From Gryllotalpicola daejeonensis (GTDB lineage: Bacteria > Actinomycetota > Actinomycetes > Actinomycetales > Microbacteriaceae), in contig NZ_BAABBV010000002.1 in assembly GCF_039538145.1 (NCBI RefSeq), positions 682,001 through 746,000 of the forward strand: a stretch of 64,000 nucleotides of DNA, written 5' to 3'. Each line of letters opens with the position of its first letter. The stretch's first letter is position 1. The position numbers and the translations under genes are program-made. Under the pieces are notes generated by a model. That model made no database searches, was not told where the DNA came from, and was given only the letters and a program-made list of their open reading frames with translations. Positions 43,230-50,529 of the stretch are shown here, piece after piece.

Positions 43230-44258
43230 ATGTCCTCCGCGACCATCGGGGCGGCGCGCACTCCGGACGCGCCGCCCCCGGGCTCCAGGCAGGGCAGAAG
43301 CGGGCTGCAGCGCGCTCAGCGCCTGCGCACCCGCAATGCGCTGTTCCTCATCCTTCCGACGCTCGTGCTGCTCGCCATCGTGATCGGCTACCCGATCGTC
43401 AGCGCGGTCATCACGTCGTTCCAGAAGGACGCCGGCCTCGACCCCGCGACCGGATTCTTCGTCCAGGGCGGCTTCGCAGGCTTCAGCAACTTCGCCCACT
43501 GGCTGCTGCAGCGCTGCCCTTCCGGCAACGGCGGGTACGTCGCATGCCCCGCCGGCAACCTCGGCGCCCAGTTCTGGCCGGCGACGTTCACGACGTTCTT
43601 CTTCACGGTCACGACCGTCGTGCTCGAGACCGTGATCGGGTTCTGGATGGCGATCATCATGAACCGCGCCTTCACGGGCCGCTCGCTCGTGCGCACCGCG
43701 ATCCTCGTGCCGTGGGCGATCCCGACGGCGGTCACGGCGAAGCTGTGGTTCTTCATCTTCTCGGCCGCGGGTGTCGTCAACGCCCTCTTCGCGACGAAGA
43801 TCCTGTGGACGAGCGATGACTGGCCGGCCCGCATCGCGATCATCATCATCGACGTCTGGAAGACCACGCCCTTCATGGCGCTGCTGATCCTCGCGGGTCT
43901 GCAGCTCATCCCGGCCGAGGTCTATGAGGCGGCGCGCGTCGACGGGGCATCCACGTGGAAATCCTTCTGGACCATCACGCTGCCGCTCGTGCGCCCCGCG
44001 CTGCTCGTGGCCGTGCTGTTCCGCATCCTCGACGCGCTGCGCATGTACGACCTGCCCGCCATCTTCGGCGGCGGCAATGCCACCGCGACCTGGTCGGTGC
44101 TGGTCGTGCAGCAGATGAGGCAGGGTCCGAACGCGGCATCCGCCCTCTCGACGATCGTGTTCGTGTTCATCTTCGTGATCGCGTTCATCTTCGTGCGGTT
44201 CCTCGGCGCCAACGTCGTGCAGACGACGCAGGCGCAGCAGAAGGGAGAGCTGAAGTGA
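43230..44258 (+). CDS. CUT1 sugar ABC transporter permease, MalF type
   Basis: 342-residue permease, first membrane segment near residues 38-62 and EAA loop EVYEAARVDGAS near residue 230. It has a short insertion with two Cys (CPSGNGGYVACPAG, about 97-110) in the first long periplasmic loop, shared with trehalose/maltose-type permeases. It starts 7 bp after the binding-protein gene and its stop overlaps the next start (GTGA). Confidence 0.9.
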   Translation: MSSATIGAARTPDAPPPGSRQGRSGLQRAQRLRTRNALFLILPTLVLLAIVIGYPIVSAVITSFQKDAGLDPATGFFVQGGFAGFSNFAHWLLQRCPSGNGGYVACPAGNLGAQFWPATFTTFFFTVTTVVLETVIGFWMAIIMNRAFTGRSLVRTAILVPWAIPTAVTAKLWFFIFSAAGVVNALFATKILWTSDDWPARIAIIIIDVWKTTPFMALLILAGLQLIPAEVYEAARVDGASTWKSFWTITLPLVRPALLVAVLFRILDALRMYDLPAIFGGGNATATWSVLVVQQMRQGPNAASALSTIVFVFIFVIAFIFVRFLGANVVQTTQAQQKGELK

Positions 44259-45169
44259 CCACCGCAACCGCACGGGCGGGCACGCGCGTTCGCGCCGACG
44301 GCCGGGTCGAACCCGACGTCAACCGCTCGGCCACCGCTCGCCGCCGCTCGCAGAGCGTGCGCACCTGGATCCAGGCCGCCGTCATCGTGGTCTGGTGCCT
44401 GCTGCCGTTCTACTGGATGGTCGTGACATCGTTCCGCGACGTGGGCTACACCTTCGACACGACCTTCTGGCCGACGCACGTGACCTTCGACAACTACGTC
44501 ACGGCGCTGTCGACGAACCTCGGCAACCACCTGGGTCGCGCGCTGCTCAACAGTCTGATCATCGGGGCATCCGTCACGATCATCGCGCTGCTCGTCGGCA
44601 CCTTCGCGGCCTATGCACTCAGCCGCATCGAGTTCCGCTTCAAGGGGATCGTGCTCGGCGTGATCATGGGGGCCTCGATGTTCCCAGGCGTCGCGCTGCT
44701 GACCCCGCTGTTCCAGCTGTTCACGAACATCGGGTGGATGGGCACCTACCAGGCGCTGATCATTCCCGAGATCTCGTTCGTTCTGCCGCTGACCGTCTAC
44801 ACGCTGACCTCGTTCCTGCGCGAGATGCCGTGGGATCTCGAAGAGGCGGCGCGCATCGACGGGTGCACCTCAGCGCAGGCGTTCCGCAAGGTGATCCTGC
44901 CGCTGGCCGCCCCCGCGGTGTTCACGACGGCGATCCTGGCGTTCATCTCGTCATGGAACGAATACCTGATCTCGAGTCAGCTCTCGAGCGACAAGACGCA
45001 GCCGGTCACGGTCGCGATCGCGTCGTTCACGGGCAGCCTGCCGCACCAGGAGCCGTACACCGCCGTCATGGCGGCCGGCACCATCGTGACCGTCCCGCTC
45101 GTGGTCCTCGTGCTGATCTTCCAGCGCCGGATCGTGGCCGGACTCACGGCCGGCGGGGTGAAGGGCTGA
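44255..45169 (+). CDS. CUT1 sugar ABC transporter permease, MalG type
   Basis: 304-residue permease with an Arg/Thr-rich cytoplasmic N-terminus, first membrane segment near residues 38-58, and EAA loop DLEEAARIDGCTS near residue 196. GTG 44255 overlaps the MalF stop by 4 bp, and GGGAG lies 9-13 bases upstream. Ends in the usual GGVKG. Confidence 0.9.
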   Translation: MTTATARAGTRVRADGRVEPDVNRSATARRRSQSVRTWIQAAVIVVWCLLPFYWMVVTSFRDVGYTFDTTFWPTHVTFDNYVTALSTNLGNHLGRALLNSLIIGASVTIIALLVGTFAAYALSRIEFRFKGIVLGVIMGASMFPGVALLTPLFQLFTNIGWMGTYQALIIPEISFVLPLTVYTLTSFLREMPWDLEEAARIDGCTSAQAFRKVILPLAAPAVFTTAILAFISSWNEYLISSQLSSDKTQPVTVAIASFTGSLPHQEPYTAVMAAGTIVTVPLVVLVLIFQRRIVAGLTAGGVKG

Positions 45170-45173
45170 CCCG

Positions 45174-45446
45174 ATGTTCAACTGGAAGCCGATCGAGGTG
45201 CTCGACATGGCACTCGGAGTGATCGGATTCTTCACCGCGGCGTTCCTCGTCGTGACGGGCGTCACCGAGCTGACCGGCGGTCCGGCGCTCGGCTGGGCGC
45301 TCGCGCTGCTCGGGCTGGTGATCGTCCTCGCGCTGCTCATCGCACTGCGACGACGGATGCTTGCCGCAGAGGCCCGAGGCGGAGCGCCGGTCTCGACCGC
45401 CTGGGGTGGCTCACTTGACGAGTATCGACGACGTCGCCAGGGCTAG
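45174..45446 (+). CDS. Small two-helix membrane protein
   Basis: 90 residues: two hydrophobic helices (about 14-31 and 37-58) and a basic cytoplasmic tail ending RRRRQG. No known family recognised. It starts 4 bp after the permease stop and its 3' end overlaps the LacI start, so it belongs to the importer operon. An importer accessory subunit is possible but unproven. Confidence 0.7.
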   Translation: MFNWKPIEVLDMALGVIGFFTAAFLVVTGVTELTGGPALGWALALLGLVIVLALLIALRRRMLAAEARGGAPVSTAWGGSLDEYRRRRQG

Positions 45447-46416
45447 CGGAGTATCGACCGCCACGGTCTCGCGCGCGCTGAGGGGACTTCCCAACGTCTC
45501 CCCCGCGACGCGCGAGGCCGTGATGGCCACCGCAGAGCAGCTCGGCTATGTTGCGTCGTCGAGCGCGTCCGGCCTCGCGACCGGCCGCACCCTCGCCATG
45601 GGCGTCGTCGTGCCGAACGTCAGCAGGTGGTTCTATTCGACCGTGCTCGAGGGCATCGACGCCGAGCTCCGAGCGGTCGGCTACGACACGATCCTGTTCA
45701 ACCTCGGGCTCAAGGGCGAGGACCGCGAGCGGGTCTTCCATCGCTCGATCCTGCGCAAGCGCACCGACGCGGTGATCGCCCTCTGCCTCGACTTCACGCC
45801 CGCCGAGCGCGAGCAGCTGGCCTCGCTCGGACACCCCACGATCGTCGTCGGCGGCCCCGTTCCGGGGCTGCGCCACCTCGGCATCGACGAGCTCGCCGTC
45901 GCCCGCGCCGCGACCGAGCATCTGATCGGTCTCGGCCACCGCGACATCGGCCACCTCGCCGGCATCCCCGAACCCGGCCTCAACAAGCGCGTGCCGCAGC
46001 GCAGGCGACGCGGCTTCGAGGTGGCGCTGGGCGCCGCCGGCATCGCAGTGCATCCGGAATGGATCGAGCAGAGCGACTTCCAGATCTCGGCAGGCCGCGA
46101 GGCGGCCCTGCGCCTGCTCGCCCGCGATCCGCGACCGACGGCGCTGTTCGCGGCTTCTGACGAGATGGCCATCGGCGCCCTATTGGCCGCACGCGAGCTC
46201 GGAATCGACGTGCCAGGGAAGCTGTCGATCATCGGCATCGACAACCATGCGCTGGCTGAGACCTTCGGGCTCACGACGATCGCACAGGACGCCTTCGGCC
46301 AGGGGCGTCGCGCCGCTCAGCTCATGCTGGCCGAGCTCGCCGGCGAGACGCCGCGTCCGAGCCAGCTGCGCGTGGCCACCACGCTCATCGAGCGCGCGAC
46401 GACGGCGAGTCCCTAG
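45415..46416 (+). CDS. LacI-family transcriptional regulator of third importer
   Basis: 333 residues from TTG 45415: helix-turn-helix SIDDVARASGVSTATVSRAL begins almost at the N-terminus, then a sensor domain ending IGIDNHALAETFGLTTIAQ. GGGGTGG lies five bases before TTG; GTG 45406, without a ribosome-binding site, is the alternative. It overlaps the small membrane-protein gene by 32 bp, so it is translated as the last gene of the operon it probably represses through the double palindrome at 41829-41863. Confidence 0.88.
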   Translation: MTSIDDVARASGVSTATVSRALRGLPNVSPATREAVMATAEQLGYVASSSASGLATGRTLAMGVVVPNVSRWFYSTVLEGIDAELRAVGYDTILFNLGLKGEDRERVFHRSILRKRTDAVIALCLDFTPAEREQLASLGHPTIVVGGPVPGLRHLGIDELAVARAATEHLIGLGHRDIGHLAGIPEPGLNKRVPQRRRRGFEVALGAAGIAVHPEWIEQSDFQISAGREAALRLLARDPRPTALFAASDEMAIGALLAARELGIDVPGKLSIIGIDNHALAETFGLTTIAQDAFGQGRRAAQLMLAELAGETPRPSQLRVATTLIERATTASP

Positions 46417-47657
46417 TCGGCGTCCCCGATCGCGACGGCCTCGCCGACCTCTTCGCGGTCCTCGTGAGCGCCATCTGCACGCCCGAGCTTGCCCCGCCCG
46501 AAGACCACGATGAGCGTCGCGACGACGAGCACGATCACGCCGTACCAGAACGGGGCGGCCGAGGTTCCGAAGTGGCTCGCCAGCGTCGAGGCGAGGGGCG
46601 GCGCGATGGCGCCGCCGACGAAGCGCACGCCAGAGTACGAGCTCGACGCGACCGGCCGGGGCAGGTCCGTGGCTTCCATCGAGCACTCGGTGAGAACCGT
46701 GTTCAGGATGCCGAGGAAAAGACCGCCGACGATCACGAGGATCACGAGCGCGACGACGCTGGTGTGCAGGAGCGCGGCCAGCAGCAGCACGACTGCCAGC
46801 AGCGGGATGACCGTCACCAGCACCGTCGTGCGCCGGAAGCGGGACGTCAGCATGGGCGCGCCGAACACCGAGGTGATCGCGACCGCGACGCCCCAGCCGA
46901 AGAAGATGTAGCCGAGCTGCATCGCGCTCGAGACCCCGACCTCCTGCAGAGCGAACGGCGTCCACGCGAGCAGCACGAAGAAGCCCATGTTGTAGAACAG
47001 CGCGGTCGCGGCCATGATCGCGAGCGCCGGGCGGCCGAGACCGCGGAACGGCGCGGACAGCGGCGTCGGCGCCGGCTTCACCTGCGGCCCGCGCAGCATC
47101 GTGATGATTGCGATGAAGCCGACGGCCATGAGGGCGGCGGTGCCGAAGAACGGGCCACGCCATGAGATGCCGCCGAGCAGTCCGCCGACGAGCGGGCCGA
47201 CCGCCAGGCCGAGGCCCAGCGCCGCTTCATAGAGGATGATCGCGTTCGCCGCGCCACCGGCGGCAGCGCCCACGATCGACGCGAGCGCCGTCGAGATGAA
47301 CAGCGCGTTGCCGAGGCCCCAGCCGGCGCGGAATCCGATGATCTGGTTCACCGTCTCGCTCGAGCCCGCCAGCGCGGCGAACACGACGACGAGCGCGAGG
47401 CCGATCAGCAGCGTCCGCTTGGCGCCGATGCGACTCGACAGCCAGCTCGTGAAGAACATCATCACGCCCGTGATCAGCAGATACGTCGTGAACAGCATCT
47501 CGGTCTGCGTCGGCGTCGCCTTGGTCGCGGCCGCGATCGCGGGCAGGATCGGGTCGACGAGCCCGATGCCCATGAACGACACCACGCAGGCGAAGGCGAT
47601 CGCCCACACGGCGATCGGCTGCTTGAGGATGGAACCGGATGCTTTCTCGTGCGCCAT
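46413..47657 (-). CDS. MFS transporter, DHA1-type drug efflux
   Basis: 414-residue proton-coupled transporter with twelve predicted helices; the loop between helices 2 and 3 reads SRIGAKRTLLIG, close to the MFS signature, and the helix 5 motif is seen in ALGLGLAVGPLVGGLLGG. Likely exports a small toxic compound. Its ATG abuts the MarR stop (TAGATG), so the two form an operon. Convergent with the LacI gene, 4-bp overlap at the stops. Confidence 0.88.
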   Translation of the reverse strand: MAHEKASGSILKQPIAVWAIAFACVVSFMGIGLVDPILPAIAAATKATPTQTEMLFTTYLLITGVMMFFTSWLSSRIGAKRTLLIGLALVVVFAALAGSSETVNQIIGFRAGWGLGNALFISTALASIVGAAAGGAANAIILYEAALGLGLAVGPLVGGLLGGISWRGPFFGTAALMAVGFIAIITMLRGPQVKPAPTPLSAPFRGLGRPALAIMAATALFYNMGFFVLLAWTPFALQEVGVSSAMQLGYIFFGWGVAVAITSVFGAPMLTSRFRRTTVLVTVIPLLAVVLLLAALLHTSVVALVILVIVGGLFLGILNTVLTECSMEATDLPRPVASSSYSGVRFVGGAIAPPLASTLASHFGTSAAPFWYGVIVLVVATLIVVFGRGKLGRADGAHEDREEVGEAVAIGDAD

Positions 47658-48128
47658 CTAGGACGCCACCTCCTGAATCTGAGCGGGCTCGATGCCCGCG
47701 ATGTGCGTGTCGACCAGCGAGACAGTGCGGCGCAGTGCATCGAGGTCGCGCGCGCTGAGATCGCCGAAGTAGGGCAGCAGAACGGATGCCAGCTCTGCGC
47801 GCCATTCGCGCAGAGCAGTGGTTCCCGCGTCGCTGATGCCGATCTGCGAGGCGCGCGCGTCGGCGGAGTCGGGAAGCCGCTCGACCCAGCCGCGGTCGAC
47901 GAGCCCGGAGACCAGCTTGGTCATGGTCGGCTGCGCGACCTGGCTCGCGTCGGCCAGAGCCCCGACGCGCAGCGGCCCGCTGCGCTGCAGGACGCCCAGC
48001 GTGCGCCAGGTCGCGATCGACTCGTCCGACCCGTTGTCACGCGTGATGCGCCGGATCGCCTGAACGAGCCGCGCGCTCGCCTGCACCAGGTCGGTGAGCG
48101 TCTCGCGCACGGCATCCGCATCGGTCAT
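47658..48128 (-). CDS. MarR-family transcriptional regulator
   Basis: 156-residue winged-helix repressor: GPLRVGALADASQVAQPTMTKLVSGLVDRGWVER is the DNA-binding core and DSADARASQIGISDAG the wing. Expected to control the MFS gene with which it is coupled. ATG 48128 is preferred to an upstream Met because the domain begins there. The AT-rich leader contains ATAG-n5-CTAT (on the minus strand), a possible operator, at about 48147-48159. Confidence 0.87.
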   Translation of the reverse strand: MTDADAVRETLTDLVQASARLVQAIRRITRDNGSDESIATWRTLGVLQRSGPLRVGALADASQVAQPTMTKLVSGLVDRGWVERLPDSADARASQIGISDAGTTALREWRAELASVLLPYFGDLSARDLDALRRTVSLVDTHIAGIEPAQIQEVAS

Positions 48129-48167
48129 GGTGACTAGTTTACATAGCTTCACTATCTATATCAACAA

Positions 48168-48203
48168 GGAAAAGGGCGCCGCACCGAAGTGCGACGCCCT
48201 TTG
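48168..48203 (-). terminator. Rho-independent terminator after rplL
   Basis: A 14-bp stem with one mismatch (arms 48171-48184 and 48189-48202), a four-base loop, and a run of T after it on the minus strand, ending rplJ-rplL transcription 49 bp after the rplL stop. Confidence 0.85.
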
Positions 48204-48251
48204 TGTCCGGCAGATGCCGGGTAATCGCGGCCGGGCAGTGCCCGGCGCCGA

Positions 48252-48641
48252 CTACTTGAGCGTGACGGTGGCGCCGGCCTCTTCGAGGGCAGCCTTCGCC
48301 TTGTCAGCGGTCTCCTTGTTGGCGCCCTCGAGGACGGCCTTCGGAGCACCGTCGACGACGGCCTTCGCCTCACCAAGACCGAGCGAGGTGAGCTCGCGGA
48401 CGACCTTGATGACCTGGATCTTCTTGTCACCGGCAGCCTCGAGGACGACGTCGAAGGAGTCCTTCTCCTCGGCCTCTTCAGCAGCGGCGGCACCACCGGC
48501 AGCGCCGGCAGCAGCAACGGCGACCGGAGCCGCAGCGGTGACCTCGAAGGTCTCCTCGAATGCCTTGACGAAGTCGTTCAGCTCGATGAGCGTGAGCTCC
48601 TTGAACGCGTCAAGCAGTTCCTCGGTGGAAAGCTTTGCCAT
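48252..48641 (-). CDS. rplL: Ribosomal protein L7/L12
   Basis: 129-residue acidic stalk protein of the large ribosomal subunit, which recruits translation factors. It has the N-terminal dimerisation helix STEELLDAFKELTLIELNDFV, an Ala/Gly/Glu-rich hinge (about 35-60) and the C-terminal domain KIQVIKVVRELTSLGLGEAK...VDGAPK. AAGGAG precedes ATG 48641. Follows rplJ by 90 bp, an unusually long gap that holds a dispersed repeat. Confidence 0.98.
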   Translation of the reverse strand: MAKLSTEELLDAFKELTLIELNDFVKAFEETFEVTAAAPVAVAAAGAAGGAAAAEEAEEKDSFDVVLEAAGDKKIQVIKVVRELTSLGLGEAKAVVDGAPKAVLEGANKETADKAKAALEEAGATVTLK

Positions 48642-48683
48642 TGTTTCTTCTCCTTGTTGAATGTGTACTCACCGCTTCGCGCG

Positions 48684-48729
48684 GCTCCTCGCTGGTCGAC
48701 TCGGCGAAGCCGAATGGAGACCGAGGAGC
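48684..48729. repeat. Dispersed hairpin repeat (type A) between rplJ and rplL
   Basis: GCTCCTCG (48684-48691) and CGAGGAGC (48722-48729) are inverted, with an inner hairpin TCGGC-gaa-GCCGA (48701-48713). The 38 bp at 48688-48725 are identical to 50492-50529. In the transcript it would form a structured element just before the rplL ribosome-binding site. Confidence 0.8.
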
Positions 48730-48731
48730 GT

Positions 48732-49247
48732 TTACGCAGCGGACTCCTGCTTCTCACGCAGCGCGTCGACGGTGCGAACAGCCTTCGACAGCGGGGCGTT
48801 GAACAGATAGGCGGCTCCGAACAGCGAGGCCTTGAAGGCGCCTGCCAGCTTGGCCAGCAGAACCTCACGGCTCTCGAGGTCGGCGAGCTTGCCAACCTCT
48901 TCCGCGGTCAGCGGCTTGCCATCGAAATAGCCGCCCTTGACCACGAGGAGAGGGTTTGCCTTGGCAAAGTCGCGCAGACCCTTCGCCACGGCGACGGGGT
49001 CACCGTGAACGAACGCGATCGCAGACGGGCCGACGAGCTCGTCGTCGAACGCCGTGATGCCGGCGTTGTTGGCTGCGATCTTGGACAGCGTGTTCTTCAC
49101 CACGGCGTACGACGCGTCAGTGCTGATGGAGCGGCGCAGTTCGCGCAGCTTCGCAACAGACAGACCGCGGTACTCGGTCAGCAGAACGGCAGTCGAGCTC
49201 TGGAAAAGTTCCGTGAGCTCGGCAACCGCGGCTTCCTTGTTCGCCAT
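48732..49247 (-). CDS. rplJ: Ribosomal protein L10
   Basis: 171-residue protein that anchors the L7/L12 stalk to 23S rRNA and autoregulates through its leader. Family features are ANKEAAVAELTELF, LLTEYRGLSVAKLRELR (about 24-40), NTLSKIAANNAG and the L12-binding C-terminal helix. AAGGAG six bases before ATG 49247 fixes the start; a GTG two codons earlier falls directly on the ribosome-binding site. Confidence 0.97.
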   Translation of the reverse strand: MANKEAAVAELTELFQSSTAVLLTEYRGLSVAKLRELRRSISTDASYAVVKNTLSKIAANNAGITAFDDELVGPSAIAFVHGDPVAVAKGLRDFAKANPLLVVKGGYFDGKPLTAEEVGKLADLESREVLLAKLAGAFKASLFGAAYLFNAPLSKAVRTVDALREKQESAA

Positions 49248-49259
49248 GGCCACTCCTTA

Positions 49260-49490
49260 TGAATGATTCACCCGAGACGGATGCCTCGGGCCGCCGCCGC
49301 CCGCAAGGAGAAGGACAAAGAAAAAAGCTCCGAGCGCAGGGCACGGAGCTTCTCGATCGCTGTGGTTCTTCAACCCAGCATCTTCAGAACGTGAACCTGC
49401 GCGGGTCGCCTCTTTCGAGAGCCTTGGTCCGGCAATCCATTTCTGGACACGCCGGAAACCTGCGGTCTTTGGCTTTCGTCAATAGTAACA
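49260..49490 (-). promoter_or_regulatory. L10 (rplJ) leader with attenuator
   Basis: Untranslated leader before rplJ matching the actinobacterial L10 leader pattern: on the minus strand AAAGACCGCAGG, a stem CCGGC...GCCGG enclosing TCCAGAAATGGA, the small hairpin GCTCTCGAAAGAGGC, then GACCCGCGCAGG. It ends with a terminator hairpin AAGCTCCG/CGGAGCTT (49325-49351) followed by TTTTTT. Binding of L10-L12 to the upstream structure should set attenuation. TACTAT on the minus strand near 49483-49488 is a possible -10 box. Confidence 0.8.
49321..49351 (-). terminator. Attenuator hairpin of the L10 leader
   Basis: 8-bp perfect stem (49344-49351 with 49325-49332), 11-base loop and six T on the minus strand, 74 bp before the rplJ start. 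Placed inside the leader, it is an attenuator rather than the end of a gene. Confidence 0.8.
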
Positions 49491-49504
49491 GACGCTCAGA
49501 CGTG

Positions 49505-49563
49505 CTCCGACCCTCCTCGCTCGTTGAGGAGCACGCGGCGCTTGCGGAGCGCGCGTCTCGAAA
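49505..49563. repeat. Dispersed hairpin repeat (type B) upstream of the rplJ leader
   Basis: Holds CTCCTC-n7-GAGGAG (49513-49531) and TGCGGAGCGCGCGTCTCGAA (49543-49562), the latter identical to 39463-39482. It fills the gap between the epimerase stop and the rplJ promoter. With the leader it accounts for the 49248-49566 stretch, in which I see no gene. Confidence 0.7.
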
Positions 49564-49566
49564 CGT

Positions 49567-50424
49567 CTACACGTGATTCCGCCAGCTGTGCCTCGGCTCA
49601 TACCCCAGCAGCCGGCGCGCCTTCTCGATCGAGAGCAGGGTGTCGTTGACGCCGAGTTCGCCGCGTACTTCGACGCCGGGGAAGACCTCGGCGACGAGCT
49701 CCGCGTTCGGCCGCGTCATCACAGTGTCGGGCGAGGCGATGACGAAGCGCTCGAACCCGGGGACGGAGTACTGCAGCGCCTTCTCGACGGCCTGCGCGCC
49801 GTCGCGGGCGTCGATGTACCCCCACAGATTCCACTTGCGCAGCGAGGCATCCGCATCGAACGAAGGGAACTCGGCGTAATCCTCGACATTCATCACGTTC
49901 GAGAACCGCAAGCCGATGATCTTGAGGTCGGGGTACCAGCGCGCGAGCTGCTCGGCCTGCTTCTCTTCGAGGTACTTGTTCAGCGAGTAGATCGACTCGG
50001 GGAGCTCGACCTCCTCGTCGAGCGGGATGTAGGGCGGCGGCGTGATGAACGGCAGACCGAGGATCGTCTCGCTCGAGGCGAAGACGATGTTGCGGATTCC
50101 GAGCCGCGTCGCGGCATGGAAGACGTTGAACGAGACGAGCGCGTTGTTGTGAAAGGTCTCCGCGTCGCTGACGATGTTCGGCGCGGGGATCGCCGCGAGG
50201 TGCACGATCGCCTCGTATGGTGTGGCGCCGTCCGGGTATGCCCCATCACGCACGCCCGAGAGCGCCGACACGACGGCGCCGTAGTCGGTGAGATCAACGC
50301 GCAGGAACCCGGGACCGCGCTCCCCCGTGCGGTCGATGTTCGTCACGTCGTGACCTGCGTCGCGCAGATAGTTCAGAACGTTCGTGCCGAGCTTTCCGGA
50401 ACCACCGGTGAGGGCGATCTTCAT
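49567..50424 (-). CDS. NAD-dependent epimerase/dehydratase (extended SDR)
   Basis: 285-residue extended short-chain dehydrogenase. NAD loop ALTGGSGKLGTNV (about 4-16), VHLAAIPAPN, and the catalytic YSLNKYLEEKQ (Tyr-x3-Lys, about 145-155) are present. VMTRPNAELVAEVFPG is a substrate-side segment. It would epimerise, dehydrate or oxidise a nucleotide sugar or uronate; proteins of this look include uronate dehydrogenases. Stand-alone. Confidence 0.85.
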   Translation of the reverse strand: MKIALTGGSGKLGTNVLNYLRDAGHDVTNIDRTGERGPGFLRVDLTDYGAVVSALSGVRDGAYPDGATPYEAIVHLAAIPAPNIVSDAETFHNNALVSFNVFHAATRLGIRNIVFASSETILGLPFITPPPYIPLDEEVELPESIYSLNKYLEEKQAEQLARWYPDLKIIGLRFSNVMNVEDYAEFPSFDADASLRKWNLWGYIDARDGAQAVEKALQYSVPGFERFVIASPDTVMTRPNAELVAEVFPGVEVRGELGVNDTLLSIEKARRLLGYEPRHSWRNHV

Positions 50425-50491
50425 TGACTGCTCCGTCTCATCGAATCGATACGACCACCGCCAGCCTATCCGCTGGACGACTCGGCGGTCC

Positions 50492-50529
50492 CTCGCTGGT
50501 CGACTCGGCGAAGCCGAATGGAGACCGAG
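50492..50529. repeat. Dispersed hairpin repeat (type A), second copy
   Basis: Identical over 38 bp to 48688-48725, ending at the histidine kinase stop codon (50530). The inner hairpin TCGGC-gaa-GCCGA is kept, but the outer GCTCCTCG/CGAGGAGC arms are not. Confidence 0.8.
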
